From the NCBI GenBank assembly GCA_964472265.1, contig CAYYJO010000016.1:1-34436 (forward strand): 34,436 nt of DNA. Reading direction: 5' to 3'. Of the stretch, positions 23,536 to 31,122 are shown piece after piece (the stretch's first letter is position 1; every line of letters begins with the position of its first letter). The notes under the pieces are model-generated. The model was not told the origin of the DNA, did not search any database, and saw only the letters and a program-made list of their open reading frames with translations. The translations under genes and the position numbers were made by a program. This stretch comes from JAGNLA01 sp964472265 (lineage in GTDB: Bacteria; Caldisericota; Caldisericia; JAAYUI01).

Positions 23536-24795
23536 ATGAGACTACCGGCTCTGGGCATTGGCCAGTACAAAAGATTCATCACAGCGCACACAGTCCTGAT
23601 GATCGGTGACTGGCTCATCTCGTGCGCCGAGGGCTGGCTGGGTTACGACCTGACCGGTTCGCCCCTGCTTTTGACTGTACTTATGGGCATACACGCACTC
23701 CCAAACCTGGTTCTGGCTCCGTTTGCCGGCCCGCTTGCCGATTCAGTCCACAAACAGAAAATCATCTTTTTCGGCCAGCTCTTTCTGACCCTCACAGCAG
23801 CTTCCTTCGCTGTCATAACACTTACCGGCCACCTGACCTACCCACTTCTCATCATTTACGCAATCGTGAACGGAACGCTGTGGTCGTTGCTCAATCCTTC
23901 AATTTTCAGCTTCACGCTCGACATGGTCGGGACTGAACACATTATGAATGCCAATTCCCTCACACAAACGGCCTTCAATTTTGCAAGAATCTTAGGGCCA
24001 CTGATTGGTGGATTCCTTTACCAGGTTTCCTGGGGTTGGTGTTTTGTGGCGGCATCCGTTTTGACTGTTCCAGAACTCATTGTTCTTCCGATGCTCAAGG
24101 TCGAGTCCTCGGCAAAAAAACACGATGGTTCGCTTGTCGCCCAGTTCAGGGCTGGAGCTGTCCACGTCTGGCACAAGCGGATTCCGTTTCTCATCATGAT
24201 GGCCGTCTCGTTTTCGGCAATTTTCGGCTACAGCGGAAACATCCTGATTGCTCCGATCTGCGACAAGGTTTTCCAGATGGATATGAAAGGCATCGGCTAC
24301 GGCATAATGAGCGCAACGGTTGGAGTAGGCTCTCTCATCGGCGCTTATTCGCTTTCCATCCGAAAACATTTTAAAAATGGCATTCAGATTTTCACAGCAG
24401 CAATCATTGTTCTTCCACTGCTTGGGCTTCTGATCGGCCTGACGGTGATGATAAAAAACATCTGGCTGCTTGGTTTTCTCTACATCTGCTTCGGCGCTGC
24501 CATTGTCTATGTTAACACAATGGCCATGAACATAATGCCGATGGTCACCGACAAGGAGTATATCGGGCGTTCGATTGGCCTTTTCACCACGAGCTTTGCC
24601 GGGATGCTCCCTTTTGGCAACATCCTCACCGGTTTTGCGGCATCGTTGCTTGCCATACCAACGGTGATCCTTGGCATGCACGGAGTTTTGATCATTCCTT
24701 CAGCGTTTCTGGCCTTTTCAATTGTCAGGCTTGCCAAGAAACGAGGACTGATCGAAAATCGTGCAAACATTGCTTTAAAGCCTTCATCGGATTAG
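23536..24795 (+). CDS. MFS transporter (EntS/MFS_3-like)
   Basis: A 419-aa membrane protein with about 11-12 helices. The N-terminal half has the pattern of MFS_3 exporters: TVLMIGDWLISCAEGWLGYD, then a motif-A-like loop GPLADSVHKQKII between helices 2 and 3, and FNFARILGPLIGGFLY after helix 4. A second half with GVGSLIGAYSLSIRKHF mirrors it. Efflux of a small molecule or siderophore is the usual family role; the substrate cannot be told. No Shine-Dalgarno is seen before the ATG; TAGATT lies only 5 nt upstream, so a leaderless transcript is possible. The next gene starts 9 bp after its stop. Confidence 0.92.
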   Translation: MRLPALGIGQYKRFITAHTVLMIGDWLISCAEGWLGYDLTGSPLLLTVLMGIHALPNLVLAPFAGPLADSVHKQKIIFFGQLFLTLTAASFAVITLTGHLTYPLLIIYAIVNGTLWSLLNPSIFSFTLDMVGTEHIMNANSLTQTAFNFARILGPLIGGFLYQVSWGWCFVAASVLTVPELIVLPMLKVESSAKKHDGSLVAQFRAGAVHVWHKRIPFLIMMAVSFSAIFGYSGNILIAPICDKVFQMDMKGIGYGIMSATVGVGSLIGAYSLSIRKHFKNGIQIFTAAIIVLPLLGLLIGLTVMIKNIWLLGFLYICFGAAIVYVNTMAMNIMPMVTDKEYIGRSIGLFTTSFAGMLPFGNILTGFAASLLAIPTVILGMHGVLIIPSAFLAFSIVRLAKKRGLIENRANIALKPSSD

Positions 24796-24804
24796 AATCA
24801 ATCC

Positions 24805-26553
24805 ATGAAACTGCTTGCAATTGTGATTGCCCTCGGGCTTGGCTGGCCGTGCGCGTGGCCTGACGGACAGGGCAACGCCTTCACGCCAAACAAGCTCTCG
24901 CCTGGATCGCCCCAGATCGCCTGGAGTGTCGCACTCGGTAAGACAGCGACTTCCCCTTGCGTTTTTGGAAACAGCGTCCTTGTTGGCTCTTCAAATATAG
25001 CCGTTTGCTACAACCTTTCCGATGGTACAAAAATCTGGATGTCCGAGCTTCCAGGGCAAATCATCGCCACACCGGCCCAACTCGCCGGCAGAGCTATTTT
25101 CTGTGACGTAACCGGTTCGGTTGTTTCAATCGATGTGGACAAGGGTTCAGTTGAGGACAGGTACTCGATGGGTTCAAGGATTGTTGCCCCTCCCGTGGTT
25201 TATGGCGATTACATCTACATCTCATCTTCGACCGGAACCGTGGCAAAACTGACGCCAGACCTGAAAGAGGTTTTTAAAACCGAACTCAATCAGGTGATCG
25301 AAGTTTCGCCACTCGTGCATCCAACTGGATTGATACAGCTGACAACTCTAGGTGATGTCTACACTCTCAACACCCAGACCGGTTCAATCATCGGCCAAAC
25401 CAAAGTCATGACGCAGGACAGACCTATCCAGCCCTGCGCCAAAGAGAATCTCATCAACTACATCTCCAAAAGAACGCTCACGAGGATCAAGGATGGTTCC
25501 CCAATAAACGTGGACCTGCCTGATGATCCGACATGCCAGGTGGCGCTTGCCGTTGGAAAAATAGTAATCGGCTGCAAGCAAAACCTGATAATGATTGACG
25601 GTGACGCAATCAGCTGGAAGACACCGGTTGAAAGCGAGATTTCCTCGATCTGCGCCAACAATGAGGAAATCGTGGTTGGTACAGTTGCCGGTGAGATTAT
25701 GGGGTTTGACTACAAAGGCGTTAAACTCTGGAACGTTCTGGTTTCTGGCAAGGTTGCAAACCCAATCCTGATAGTTGAAGGAGGAGTGCTGGCTTCGTCG
25801 GGAAGTTCAGTCAATTTCTACCAATTCTGGGATTTGAACCCCAAACCTTCATTCATCGATCTTGGCTACATTCCAACCGGTGAAGCCTCTGATGGCGAGT
25901 TTATGATGACCAATCCGGCAAATTCACCCGGTGAAGCAGTGGTATCATGCGTCTCTGAAAACGAATTTTTATCGGTTACACCTGCAACGACGACCATTTC
26001 ACCCGGTCAGACAAAAACCTTCACCATCAAGCTCGACAGCCAGGGTTTCAAAGAGGGGAAATACCAAGGAACGATCACGGTCAGAACGGCATCTGCCATC
26101 TACAAGGTGGTTGTTGCCTTCACCATTGTTCCGCAGCCTTTCATTGCCAAACTCACCCTTGGCAACTCGATCATGAAAATGAGCAGAGGCGTTGAAAAAT
26201 GGGATGTCAAACTCGATGTTGCCCCATATCTGAAAAACAACAGAACGATGGTTCCCCTGCGTGCCATTTCCGAGTCGTTCGGTCCAAAAGTGACTTATAT
26301 AAAAGGTGGGTGCAACGGTTCCGACAGGGTTGACATAACGCTTGGAACTATTGTCATTAATCATTGCATCGGAACGGCTGTCATGACCAAGAGGAATGCC
26401 GGCATCATCGAGCAAACACCGACTTTTGACACACCCTCTGAAATCAAAGGCGGACGTACGTTTGTTCCAATCAGGTTCATCGCTGAAGCCTTCAAGGCAA
26501 ACGTAGTCTGGGACGCTGAATCAAAAACTGTGACGATTACTTATTCACCGTGA
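24805..26553 (+). CDS. Secreted PQQ-like beta-propeller protein with C-terminal stalk domain, 582 aa
   Basis: A hydrophobic N-terminus (MKLLAIVIALGLGWPCAW) looks like a signal peptide. Residues ~35-345 contain PQQ-like blade repeats (IAVCYNLSDGTKIWMSELPG, GSVVSIDVDKGSVEDRYSMG, GDVYTLNTQTGSIIGQTK, AGEIMGFDYKGVKLWNVLVS). An ASPM/hydin-like Ig module follows (~350-445; FIDLGYIPTGEASDGEFMM), then a copper-amine-oxidase-N-like stalk domain (~455-582; RTMVPLRAISESFGPKV and RTFVPIRFIAEAFKANVVWD). The same propeller, hydin-like and stalk order occurs in the giant protein at the left edge. No Shine-Dalgarno precedes the ATG, so it may be coupled to the MFS gene. No catalytic PQQ-dehydrogenase residues are evident; a scaffold role is inferred. 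Confidence 0.88.
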   Translation: MKLLAIVIALGLGWPCAWPDGQGNAFTPNKLSPGSPQIAWSVALGKTATSPCVFGNSVLVGSSNIAVCYNLSDGTKIWMSELPGQIIATPAQLAGRAIFCDVTGSVVSIDVDKGSVEDRYSMGSRIVAPPVVYGDYIYISSSTGTVAKLTPDLKEVFKTELNQVIEVSPLVHPTGLIQLTTLGDVYTLNTQTGSIIGQTKVMTQDRPIQPCAKENLINYISKRTLTRIKDGSPINVDLPDDPTCQVALAVGKIVIGCKQNLIMIDGDAISWKTPVESEISSICANNEEIVVGTVAGEIMGFDYKGVKLWNVLVSGKVANPILIVEGGVLASSGSSVNFYQFWDLNPKPSFIDLGYIPTGEASDGEFMMTNPANSPGEAVVSCVSENEFLSVTPATTTISPGQTKTFTIKLDSQGFKEGKYQGTITVRTASAIYKVVVAFTIVPQPFIAKLTLGNSIMKMSRGVEKWDVKLDVAPYLKNNRTMVPLRAISESFGPKVTYIKGGCNGSDRVDITLGTIVINHCIGTAVMTKRNAGIIEQTPTFDTPSEIKGGRTFVPIRFIAEAFKANVVWDAESKTVTITYSP

Positions 26554-26559
26554 GGAGAG

Positions 26560-26946
26560 ATGGATACAAGCTATAGAACAACAGACGAATACATCGAGAG
26601 GCTCGCAGGTGTGGCAAGGGAGAAGGTTGAGGAGCTGAGGGCGATAATTAAATCGGCAGCCCCAAAAGCAACCGAGAAAATAAGTTATTCCATGCCAGCC
26701 TTTGACCAGAACGGGATAATCGTTTATTATGCTGCCTTCAAGGATCATGTGAGCCTGTTTCCGACATCCTCGGGAATCGGTCATTTTGCCAAAGAGCTTG
26801 AACAGTACAAGTTTTCAAAGGGTACGATCCAGTTTCCGCTTGACCAGCCGCTCCCAAAAGAGCTGATCGAGAGGATTGTGAAGTTCAGACTGGAAGAAAA
26901 TCTTTCCAAACCAGTCAAAAAAGGCAAACCGGTAATCGAAAAATAA
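26560..26946 (+). CDS. DUF1801 (YdhG-like) protein, 128 aa
   Basis: The sequence fits the small DUF1801/YdhG family: a helical start (TTDEYIERLAGVAREKVEELR), then KATEKISYSMPAFDQNGIIVYYAAFKDHVSLFPT and FSKGTIQFPLDQPLPKELIERIVKFR. Relatives include the Bacillus protein described as a frataxin-like iron chaperone, but most members have no proven role. GAGGAG directly precedes the ATG, and the gene begins 6 bp after the PQQ-like gene, ending a three-gene plus-strand unit. The hairpin repeat array follows its stop. Confidence 0.88.
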   Translation: MDTSYRTTDEYIERLAGVAREKVEELRAIIKSAAPKATEKISYSMPAFDQNGIIVYYAAFKDHVSLFPTSSGIGHFAKELEQYKFSKGTIQFPLDQPLPKELIERIVKFRLEENLSKPVKKGKPVIEK

Positions 26947-27093
26947 CTTCAGGTCGCGTCACAGGTGTCAAACAAGCAAATTCCAATCCTCCAGGGTGTA
27001 GTTGAACCCACCGGCAACTTCGTTGCCACCTCCCTTAATAATGGAGGCAAAAATACTTATTTTTCTTATCTTTATCGACAACACAGAATGAAA

Positions 27094-27121
27094 GAAATCG
27101 GCGGACTTGCTCCGCGATTTC
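27094..27121 (+). repeat. 28-nt repeat hairpin, variant with CGGA/TCCG
   Basis: Outer stem GAAATCG/CGATTTC, bulged G at 27101, inner stem CGGA/TCCG, loop CTTGC. Confidence 0.85.
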
Positions 27122-27306
27122 AATACATGAATGATCAAGGGGCTTTGTTCTTTACCGGCGGAGCCGTGAAAAACTCCCTCATCCGGTCTTCGACCACCTT
27201 CGCCCAAAACTTCGTTTCGGGCGAAGGATTTTGGCAAATCCCCCTCGCCTTTCAGGAGATGGTTGGGGTAAGGTTGTGTTTTATATGATAATCTCTCAGA
27301 ACACAT

Positions 27307-27334
27307 GAAATCATCTGGCTTTGCCAGTGATTTC
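27307..27334 (+). repeat. 28-nt repeat hairpin, variant with CTGGC/GCCAG
   Basis: Outer stem GAAATCA/TGATTTC, bulged T at 27314, inner stem CTGGC/GCCAG, loop TTT. It belongs to the partial unit and is followed by the same 3' tail as the full units. Confidence 0.85.
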
Positions 27335-27558
27335 AATATATGAATGATCAAGGGGCTTTGTTCTTTACCGGCGGAGCCGTTAAAACTTTCCCTCGCCCGG
27401 ACGCAGTCTGGGAGATGGGTTAAGAGTGAGGGGGTGTTTTTCCTCAACTTCGGCGAGGATTTATACCCACCGGCAACTTCGTTGCCACCTCCCTTCACAA
27501 TGGAGGCAAAAATACTTATTTTTCTTATCTTTTATGTTTATTACCACTTTGACTGCAA

Positions 27559-27586
27559 GAAATCGACGGACTTGCTCCGCGATTTC
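27559..27586 (+). repeat. 28-nt repeat hairpin, variant with bulged A
   Basis: As at 27094, but the bulged base is A (27566) and all pairs are unchanged. Confidence 0.85.
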
Positions 27587-27633
27587 AATACATGAATGAT
27601 CAAGGGGCTTTGTTCTTTACCGGCGGAGCCGTT

Positions 27634-29289
27634 TTAATCCACATCCAGCACGGAGTCAGGCCTTGGAGAGGAACTGATGGCTCTTGAAATGTTGTAGCAA
27701 TGGTCGCCAACACGCTCGAGATTCGTTATGATGTCAAGGTAGAATATCCCAGCCTCGGCCTTGCACTGTTCGGTTTTGAGGCGTGAAAAGTGGTCATCTC
27801 TTGCTGAAGAGGCCATGAAATCAATATCATCCTCAATTTGTTTCATGCTCTGAGCCTTTTCCTTGTCATAGTCATGGAGGGCATCCATCACAAGACCACA
27901 GGAATGGGTGACAGTATCAAACATTTTTGAGAGCTCTTCAGCACCACCGGCAGAAAACACAACGTTTTCATCAATTGCCCCTTCTGCAAGCTCAGAGATG
28001 TTGGTGGCGTGGTCTCCGATGCGTTCAACATCGTGCACAATATTGAGCAGCTCTACGGCTCTCAGCGCCTGATCCTCAGAAAGTGACTTCTGGGTAAGTG
28101 TTGTCAGATACTTGGTGATCGACATCTGGAGTGAGTCGACGTTTGCCTCGTCATCCATGACGCTTCTTATGAGCTTTTTATCCCTTTTAAAAAGGATTGT
28201 TTTGGTGCACTCAACCATTCCCTTTGCAATGCCAAACATTCTGACAATTTCCTGTGTTGCCTGTTCAAGCGCAATTGATGGAGTACCCATGATCTTTGCG
28301 GAAATATACCTTGTTCCGTGTTCAACCTTTTTCTCTTCACCAGGCACGAGCCATTTGATGAACTTTACATAATAGGCGGTGAGCGGAAGCATGATGATTG
28401 TCATTGTGACATTGAAGATGGTGTGGAAGTTCGCTACCTGTCTGGGAACACTGGTCGAAAGCGTCTCCATGAACGGTATCACAAGCCATGTAATAAAAGG
28501 CAGGAAAATAACAACACCCAGGACATTGAAGAGGATGTGGGCTATCGCGACCCTTCTTGCACTGACGCTGCCTCCGATTGAAGCAATGAGCGCTGTCACA
28601 CAGGTTCCAATGTTTGCGCCCATCATAATGGCAACAGCGCCTGGAAGCTGGACAAGCCCCTGGCTGACCAAAGCGATGACAAGGCCTGAGGTTGCCGACG
28701 AAGACTGAATGATACCGGTGAAGATGGCACCGGCAAGAATACCCAGGAAGATGTTTGATGAGAATGATGTCAGAATGTTTCTGACAACTTCGAGTTGCTT
28801 GAGATCAACAACAGATTTTGAAAGTATCATCATGCCCAGGAAAAGGATTCCAAATCCCAGGAAAACCTCACCGATAACTCTCCAAACCTTTTTTGTTGCA
28901 AACAGCTTGAGGAGAACGCCGAGGAAAATGCAAGGATAGATGATCCAGTCCACTTTGAATGCCACGAGCTGAGCGGTGACAGTTGTTCCGATGTTTGCGC
29001 CAAAAATGACACCCATTGCCTGGGCAAGCGTCATAAGATGAGCGTTGACAAAACCTACGAGCATAACTGTCACAGCCGATGAGGATTGGATTATTCCTGT
29101 CACTGTTGCGCCAACGGCAACTCCGTAGATTGGCTTCGATGTCAGCTTTTCAAGTACAAAGCGTAACCTGTCGCCAGCACCCTTCTGAAGTCCATCGCCC
29201 ATCATCTGCATGCCCCAGATGAACAGGGCAAGCCCGCCGAACAACTCGGTAAACATTTTGTAGAAATCAATCGTTACAGTTTCTGTCAT
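27634..29289 (-). CDS. Na/phosphate cotransporter family protein with C-terminal PhoU domain
   Basis: A 551-aa NptA/YjbB-type protein. The membrane part (~15-335) has the two inverted Na_Pi_cotrans repeats, each with GIIQSSSA (QSSS at 68-71 and again at 194-197) and GANIGTTVTA / GANIGTCVTA. Residues ~345-545 form a PhoU-like four-helix region with conserved acid-rich helices (HDVERIGDHATNISELAEGA and TNLERVGDHCYNISRAI). Family members move phosphate with Na+, sometimes outward. AGGTGA precedes the ATG and a sigma-70 promoter lies 19 bp upstream. The stop codon begins one base after the hairpin repeat array. No pst or pho genes are nearby. Confidence 0.95.
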   Translation of the reverse strand: MTETVTIDFYKMFTELFGGLALFIWGMQMMGDGLQKGAGDRLRFVLEKLTSKPIYGVAVGATVTGIIQSSSAVTVMLVGFVNAHLMTLAQAMGVIFGANIGTTVTAQLVAFKVDWIIYPCIFLGVLLKLFATKKVWRVIGEVFLGFGILFLGMMILSKSVVDLKQLEVVRNILTSFSSNIFLGILAGAIFTGIIQSSSATSGLVIALVSQGLVQLPGAVAIMMGANIGTCVTALIASIGGSVSARRVAIAHILFNVLGVVIFLPFITWLVIPFMETLSTSVPRQVANFHTIFNVTMTIIMLPLTAYYVKFIKWLVPGEEKKVEHGTRYISAKIMGTPSIALEQATQEIVRMFGIAKGMVECTKTILFKRDKKLIRSVMDDEANVDSLQMSITKYLTTLTQKSLSEDQALRAVELLNIVHDVERIGDHATNISELAEGAIDENVVFSAGGAEELSKMFDTVTHSCGLVMDALHDYDKEKAQSMKQIEDDIDFMASSARDDHFSRLKTEQCKAEAGIFYLDIITNLERVGDHCYNISRAISSSPRPDSVLDVD

Positions 29290-29307
29290 GTATCACCTGC
29301 CTCAAAA

Positions 29308-29336
29308 ATGATAGCAGAGGCTAACATGCCAGTCAA
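29308..29336 (-). promoter_or_regulatory. Sigma-70 promoter for the Na/Pi cotransporter gene
   Basis: Minus-strand TTGACT (29331-29336), 17-bp spacer, TATCAT (29308-29313), ending 18 bp before the ATG at 29289. Confidence 0.78.
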
Positions 29337-29368
29337 ACTTTGTTAATGAAGTTCGTTAGGGGTGGCCG

Positions 29369-30124
29369 TCAGACGGTTTTTGGCTTTAAAACACTGGCCA
29401 GAACTATATCTACCGCCATCAGCCCTGAAAGGACATAGGCCGGAATGTAGAGCAGCTGGATGTCGCTGAACCTGACGCCGATTGCCACAATCGCCCAGAT
29501 GAAAACCAGCCCCCAGGCAACATCTTTGAACTTCCAGACGACAAAAGCGACAAGAAGGAATGCGATAACCATCATTATCACAGCCCAGATCTGTGGATCG
29601 ATGCCGAAGCCGTCCCAGCCGACGCTGTAAAGGGCAGCGCTGATGCAGGCAATGGTTGCAACCGTAATCCAACCGATGTAAAGAGAGAAGGGAATCCTGA
29701 CAAACCAGAACTCACCGACAGAAATGTTTGATTTGTTTGCGTTCAGGGTTTGGTAGACATGGATCAGCTGATCGAGGATGACAAGCATAGGGATGATCGA
29801 CCAAAGAGGGTATTGGTACTGCCAGACAAATATCCAGACGATGTTGCCCAGACATGTAAAGATGTAATACAAACCGATTTTATCAAGCAATGCATTGTCC
29901 CTCTGGGCCGGAAGGAGCTGCCAGGCGGTATAGACGCCAAGACCCAGATAGATCACGCCCCAGATTGCAAAAGCGTATCCTGCCGGAAAGAAGAAGATTT
30001 TGTAGAGATCAGCCGCTGCACCTGTGGTAATTCCACCTATTGGCAGAGCATTTGCCAGATAATTGACCACAAGCGTTGCCACCGTTGCCACCAAAACAGA
30101 AATCTGTCTGAACAAACCTTTCAT
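29369..30124 (-). CDS. TspO/MBR-like membrane protein, 251 aa
   Basis: Seven or so hydrophobic helices with the Trp- and Pro-rich features of the TspO/MBR group: FFFPAGYAFAIWGVIYLGLG near helix 2, NIVWIFVWQYQYPLWSIIPM in the middle and FWFVRIPFSLYIGWITVATIA later. At 251 aa it is longer than the ~160-aa five-helix TspO, fitting the longer 'tryptophan-rich sensory protein' subgroup. Classic TspO proteins bind porphyrins and cholesterol-like ligands; no ligand can be predicted here. GGAGG sits 7 nt before the ATG, and a promoter overlaps the end of the upstream phosphotransferase gene. Confidence 0.72.
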   Translation of the reverse strand: MKGLFRQISVLVATVATLVVNYLANALPIGGITTGAAADLYKIFFFPAGYAFAIWGVIYLGLGVYTAWQLLPAQRDNALLDKIGLYYIFTCLGNIVWIFVWQYQYPLWSIIPMLVILDQLIHVYQTLNANKSNISVGEFWFVRIPFSLYIGWITVATIACISAALYSVGWDGFGIDPQIWAVIMMVIAFLLVAFVVWKFKDVAWGLVFIWAIVAIGVRFSDIQLLYIPAYVLSGLMAVDIVLASVLKPKTV

Positions 30125-30144
30125 CGTCCTACCTCCGATTGCAG

Positions 30145-30173
30145 ATTATGCCATCTTTAACAATTGATTGCAA
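30145..30173 (-). promoter_or_regulatory. Sigma-70 promoter for the TspO-like gene
   Basis: Minus-strand TTGCAA (30168-30173), 17-bp spacer, CATAAT (30145-30150). It sits just past the stop of the phosphotransferase gene at 30178. Confidence 0.6.
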
Positions 30174-30177
30174 CGGG

Positions 30178-31122
30178 TCAGGCAAACTCAATATCGATGT
30201 ACGGTTCGCCACGCTTGACCTGCTCGATCAGCATGAGTCCAAGCTGGACGTTGCGGTCTTCCGGGTTTCGCGGTTTTGGCGCAAGAGTTACAAAAATGTC
30301 GATCAGCTTTCGAAGTTCAATGAACAGCGGGATGGTTTTCAAATCCTCTTTTGGAAGTGTATTTTCCTTGCAATAACCTTCCATTGTTGCGCTATAAAGG
30401 TCTTTGGCGTACTGAGTCCGGTTCTCCAACGGCACAAGCAGGCCGTAAAACATCACCATTGCAATGTCTTGAGCGTACTGCATGTACATCGAATCGTCAA
30501 AATCAAACACGATGATATCCAGATCGTCAGTCACAAAAAAGTTGCCCTGATGGACATCGGAATGAACCAGACCCCAGTTGTCCCTTGTCTTTGGCAGCTG
30601 CTTGATCTCTTCCATCGTTTTGAGCGCAAGGGGGAGAACAAACCCGCTCTCTGGAAAATCGCTTGTGGGATTGGCGTAGTAGGCGTTTTCAAACCACTGG
30701 TAGCGTTTGTGCTTCGGCTGGAAATCCTTTGCCAACCTGTGCATCCGTCCTATCTGCCTGCCCCAGTTGTTCCACATGGCCGGAACCCAGTTGTCCCTGC
30801 TGGGCCTTGACCCTTCGGCTTTGGCAAACGCAGTGACATAAAACTCACCAAGGTCTGTTGCAAACTTTCCGTCTTTGTCCTTAACCGGCTGGACGCATCT
30901 GGTTCCGTTCTGGAAAAGATAATCCATAAACTCAAGCTCAGCCTCGATCCATTCCATTGTCCGGTGTGAGTGGTGGGTGAATCGGTAGATGACATTGTCT
31001 GATTCCCAAACGATGTTTTCGTAGGCTCCAAGTTCCTTTGCCTGGGCTGCATCTGCACCGTAACGTTTCAGACCAACTGAAAGAACTTCTGGATTGAACT
31101 TGTCCTTGAACTCGAATTTCAT
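30178..31122 (-). CDS. Aminoglycoside/choline-kinase-like phosphotransferase (APH fold)
   Basis: A 314-aa protein-kinase-like phosphotransferase. The catalytic loop is VHSDVHQGNFF (Asp189, Asn194), and the Mg2+-binding DFD equivalent is FDFDD (Asp207). The N-lobe nucleotide site is less typical: ENIVWESDNVIYRFTHHSHR carries the strand before the loop but lacks the usual VAL-K lysine, as in CotS/HSK2-like relatives that use another residue. The substrate is not known, and calling it antibiotic resistance would be unjustified. It starts inside the stop of the upstream acetyltransferase-like gene (ATGA), so the two are co-expressed, possibly acting on the same metabolite. Confidence 0.88.
   Translation of the reverse strand: MKFEFKDKFNPEVLSVGLKRYGADAAQAKELGAYENIVWESDNVIYRFTHHSHRTMEWIEAELEFMDYLFQNGTRCVQPVKDKDGKFATDLGEFYVTAFAKAEGSRPSRDNWVPAMWNNWGRQIGRMHRLAKDFQPKHKRYQWFENAYYANPTSDFPESGFVLPLALKTMEEIKQLPKTRDNWGLVHSDVHQGNFFVTDDLDIIVFDFDDSMYMQYAQDIAMVMFYGLLVPLENRTQYAKDLYSATMEGYCKENTLPKEDLKTIPLFIELRKLIDIFVTLAPKPRNPEDRNVQLGLMLIEQVKRGEPYIDIEFA

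Larger units (their letters stand above)
26990..27633. repeat. Hairpin-rich repeat array between convergent genes
   Basis: Two near-identical long units occupy 27007-27167 and 27466-27633 (offset ~460 bp), with an extra partial unit at 27307-27382 between them. Each full unit runs: GGCAAC/GTTGCC hairpin (27013-27027, 27472-27486), CCTCC..GGAGG stem, an A/T tract AAATACTTATTTTTCTTATC, the 28-nt hairpin (27094-27121, 27559-27586), then TGAATGATCAAGGGGCTTTG and an ACCGGCGGAGCCGT hairpin. A strong CTTCGCCC/GGGCGAAG hairpin at 27198-27227 separates units. The array spans the whole gap between DUF1801 and the Na/Pi cotransporter, ending one base before the latter's stop codon. Confidence 0.88.

Noticed and set aside
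26968..27498. A 176-codon minus-strand frame with repeated KGGGNEVAGG and GSAGKEQSPLI peptides
   Set aside because: It runs across the repeat array; the repeated peptides are translations of the DNA repeat units, and it has no ribosome site or conserved domain.
19285..27633. CRISPR array
   Set aside because: The hairpin repeats are not regularly spaced, differ in sequence, have conserved flanks instead of unique spacers, and no cas genes are present.
30178..31122. Antibiotic resistance gene
   Set aside because: The APH fold covers many metabolic kinases, and neither motif nor context identifies an antibiotic substrate.
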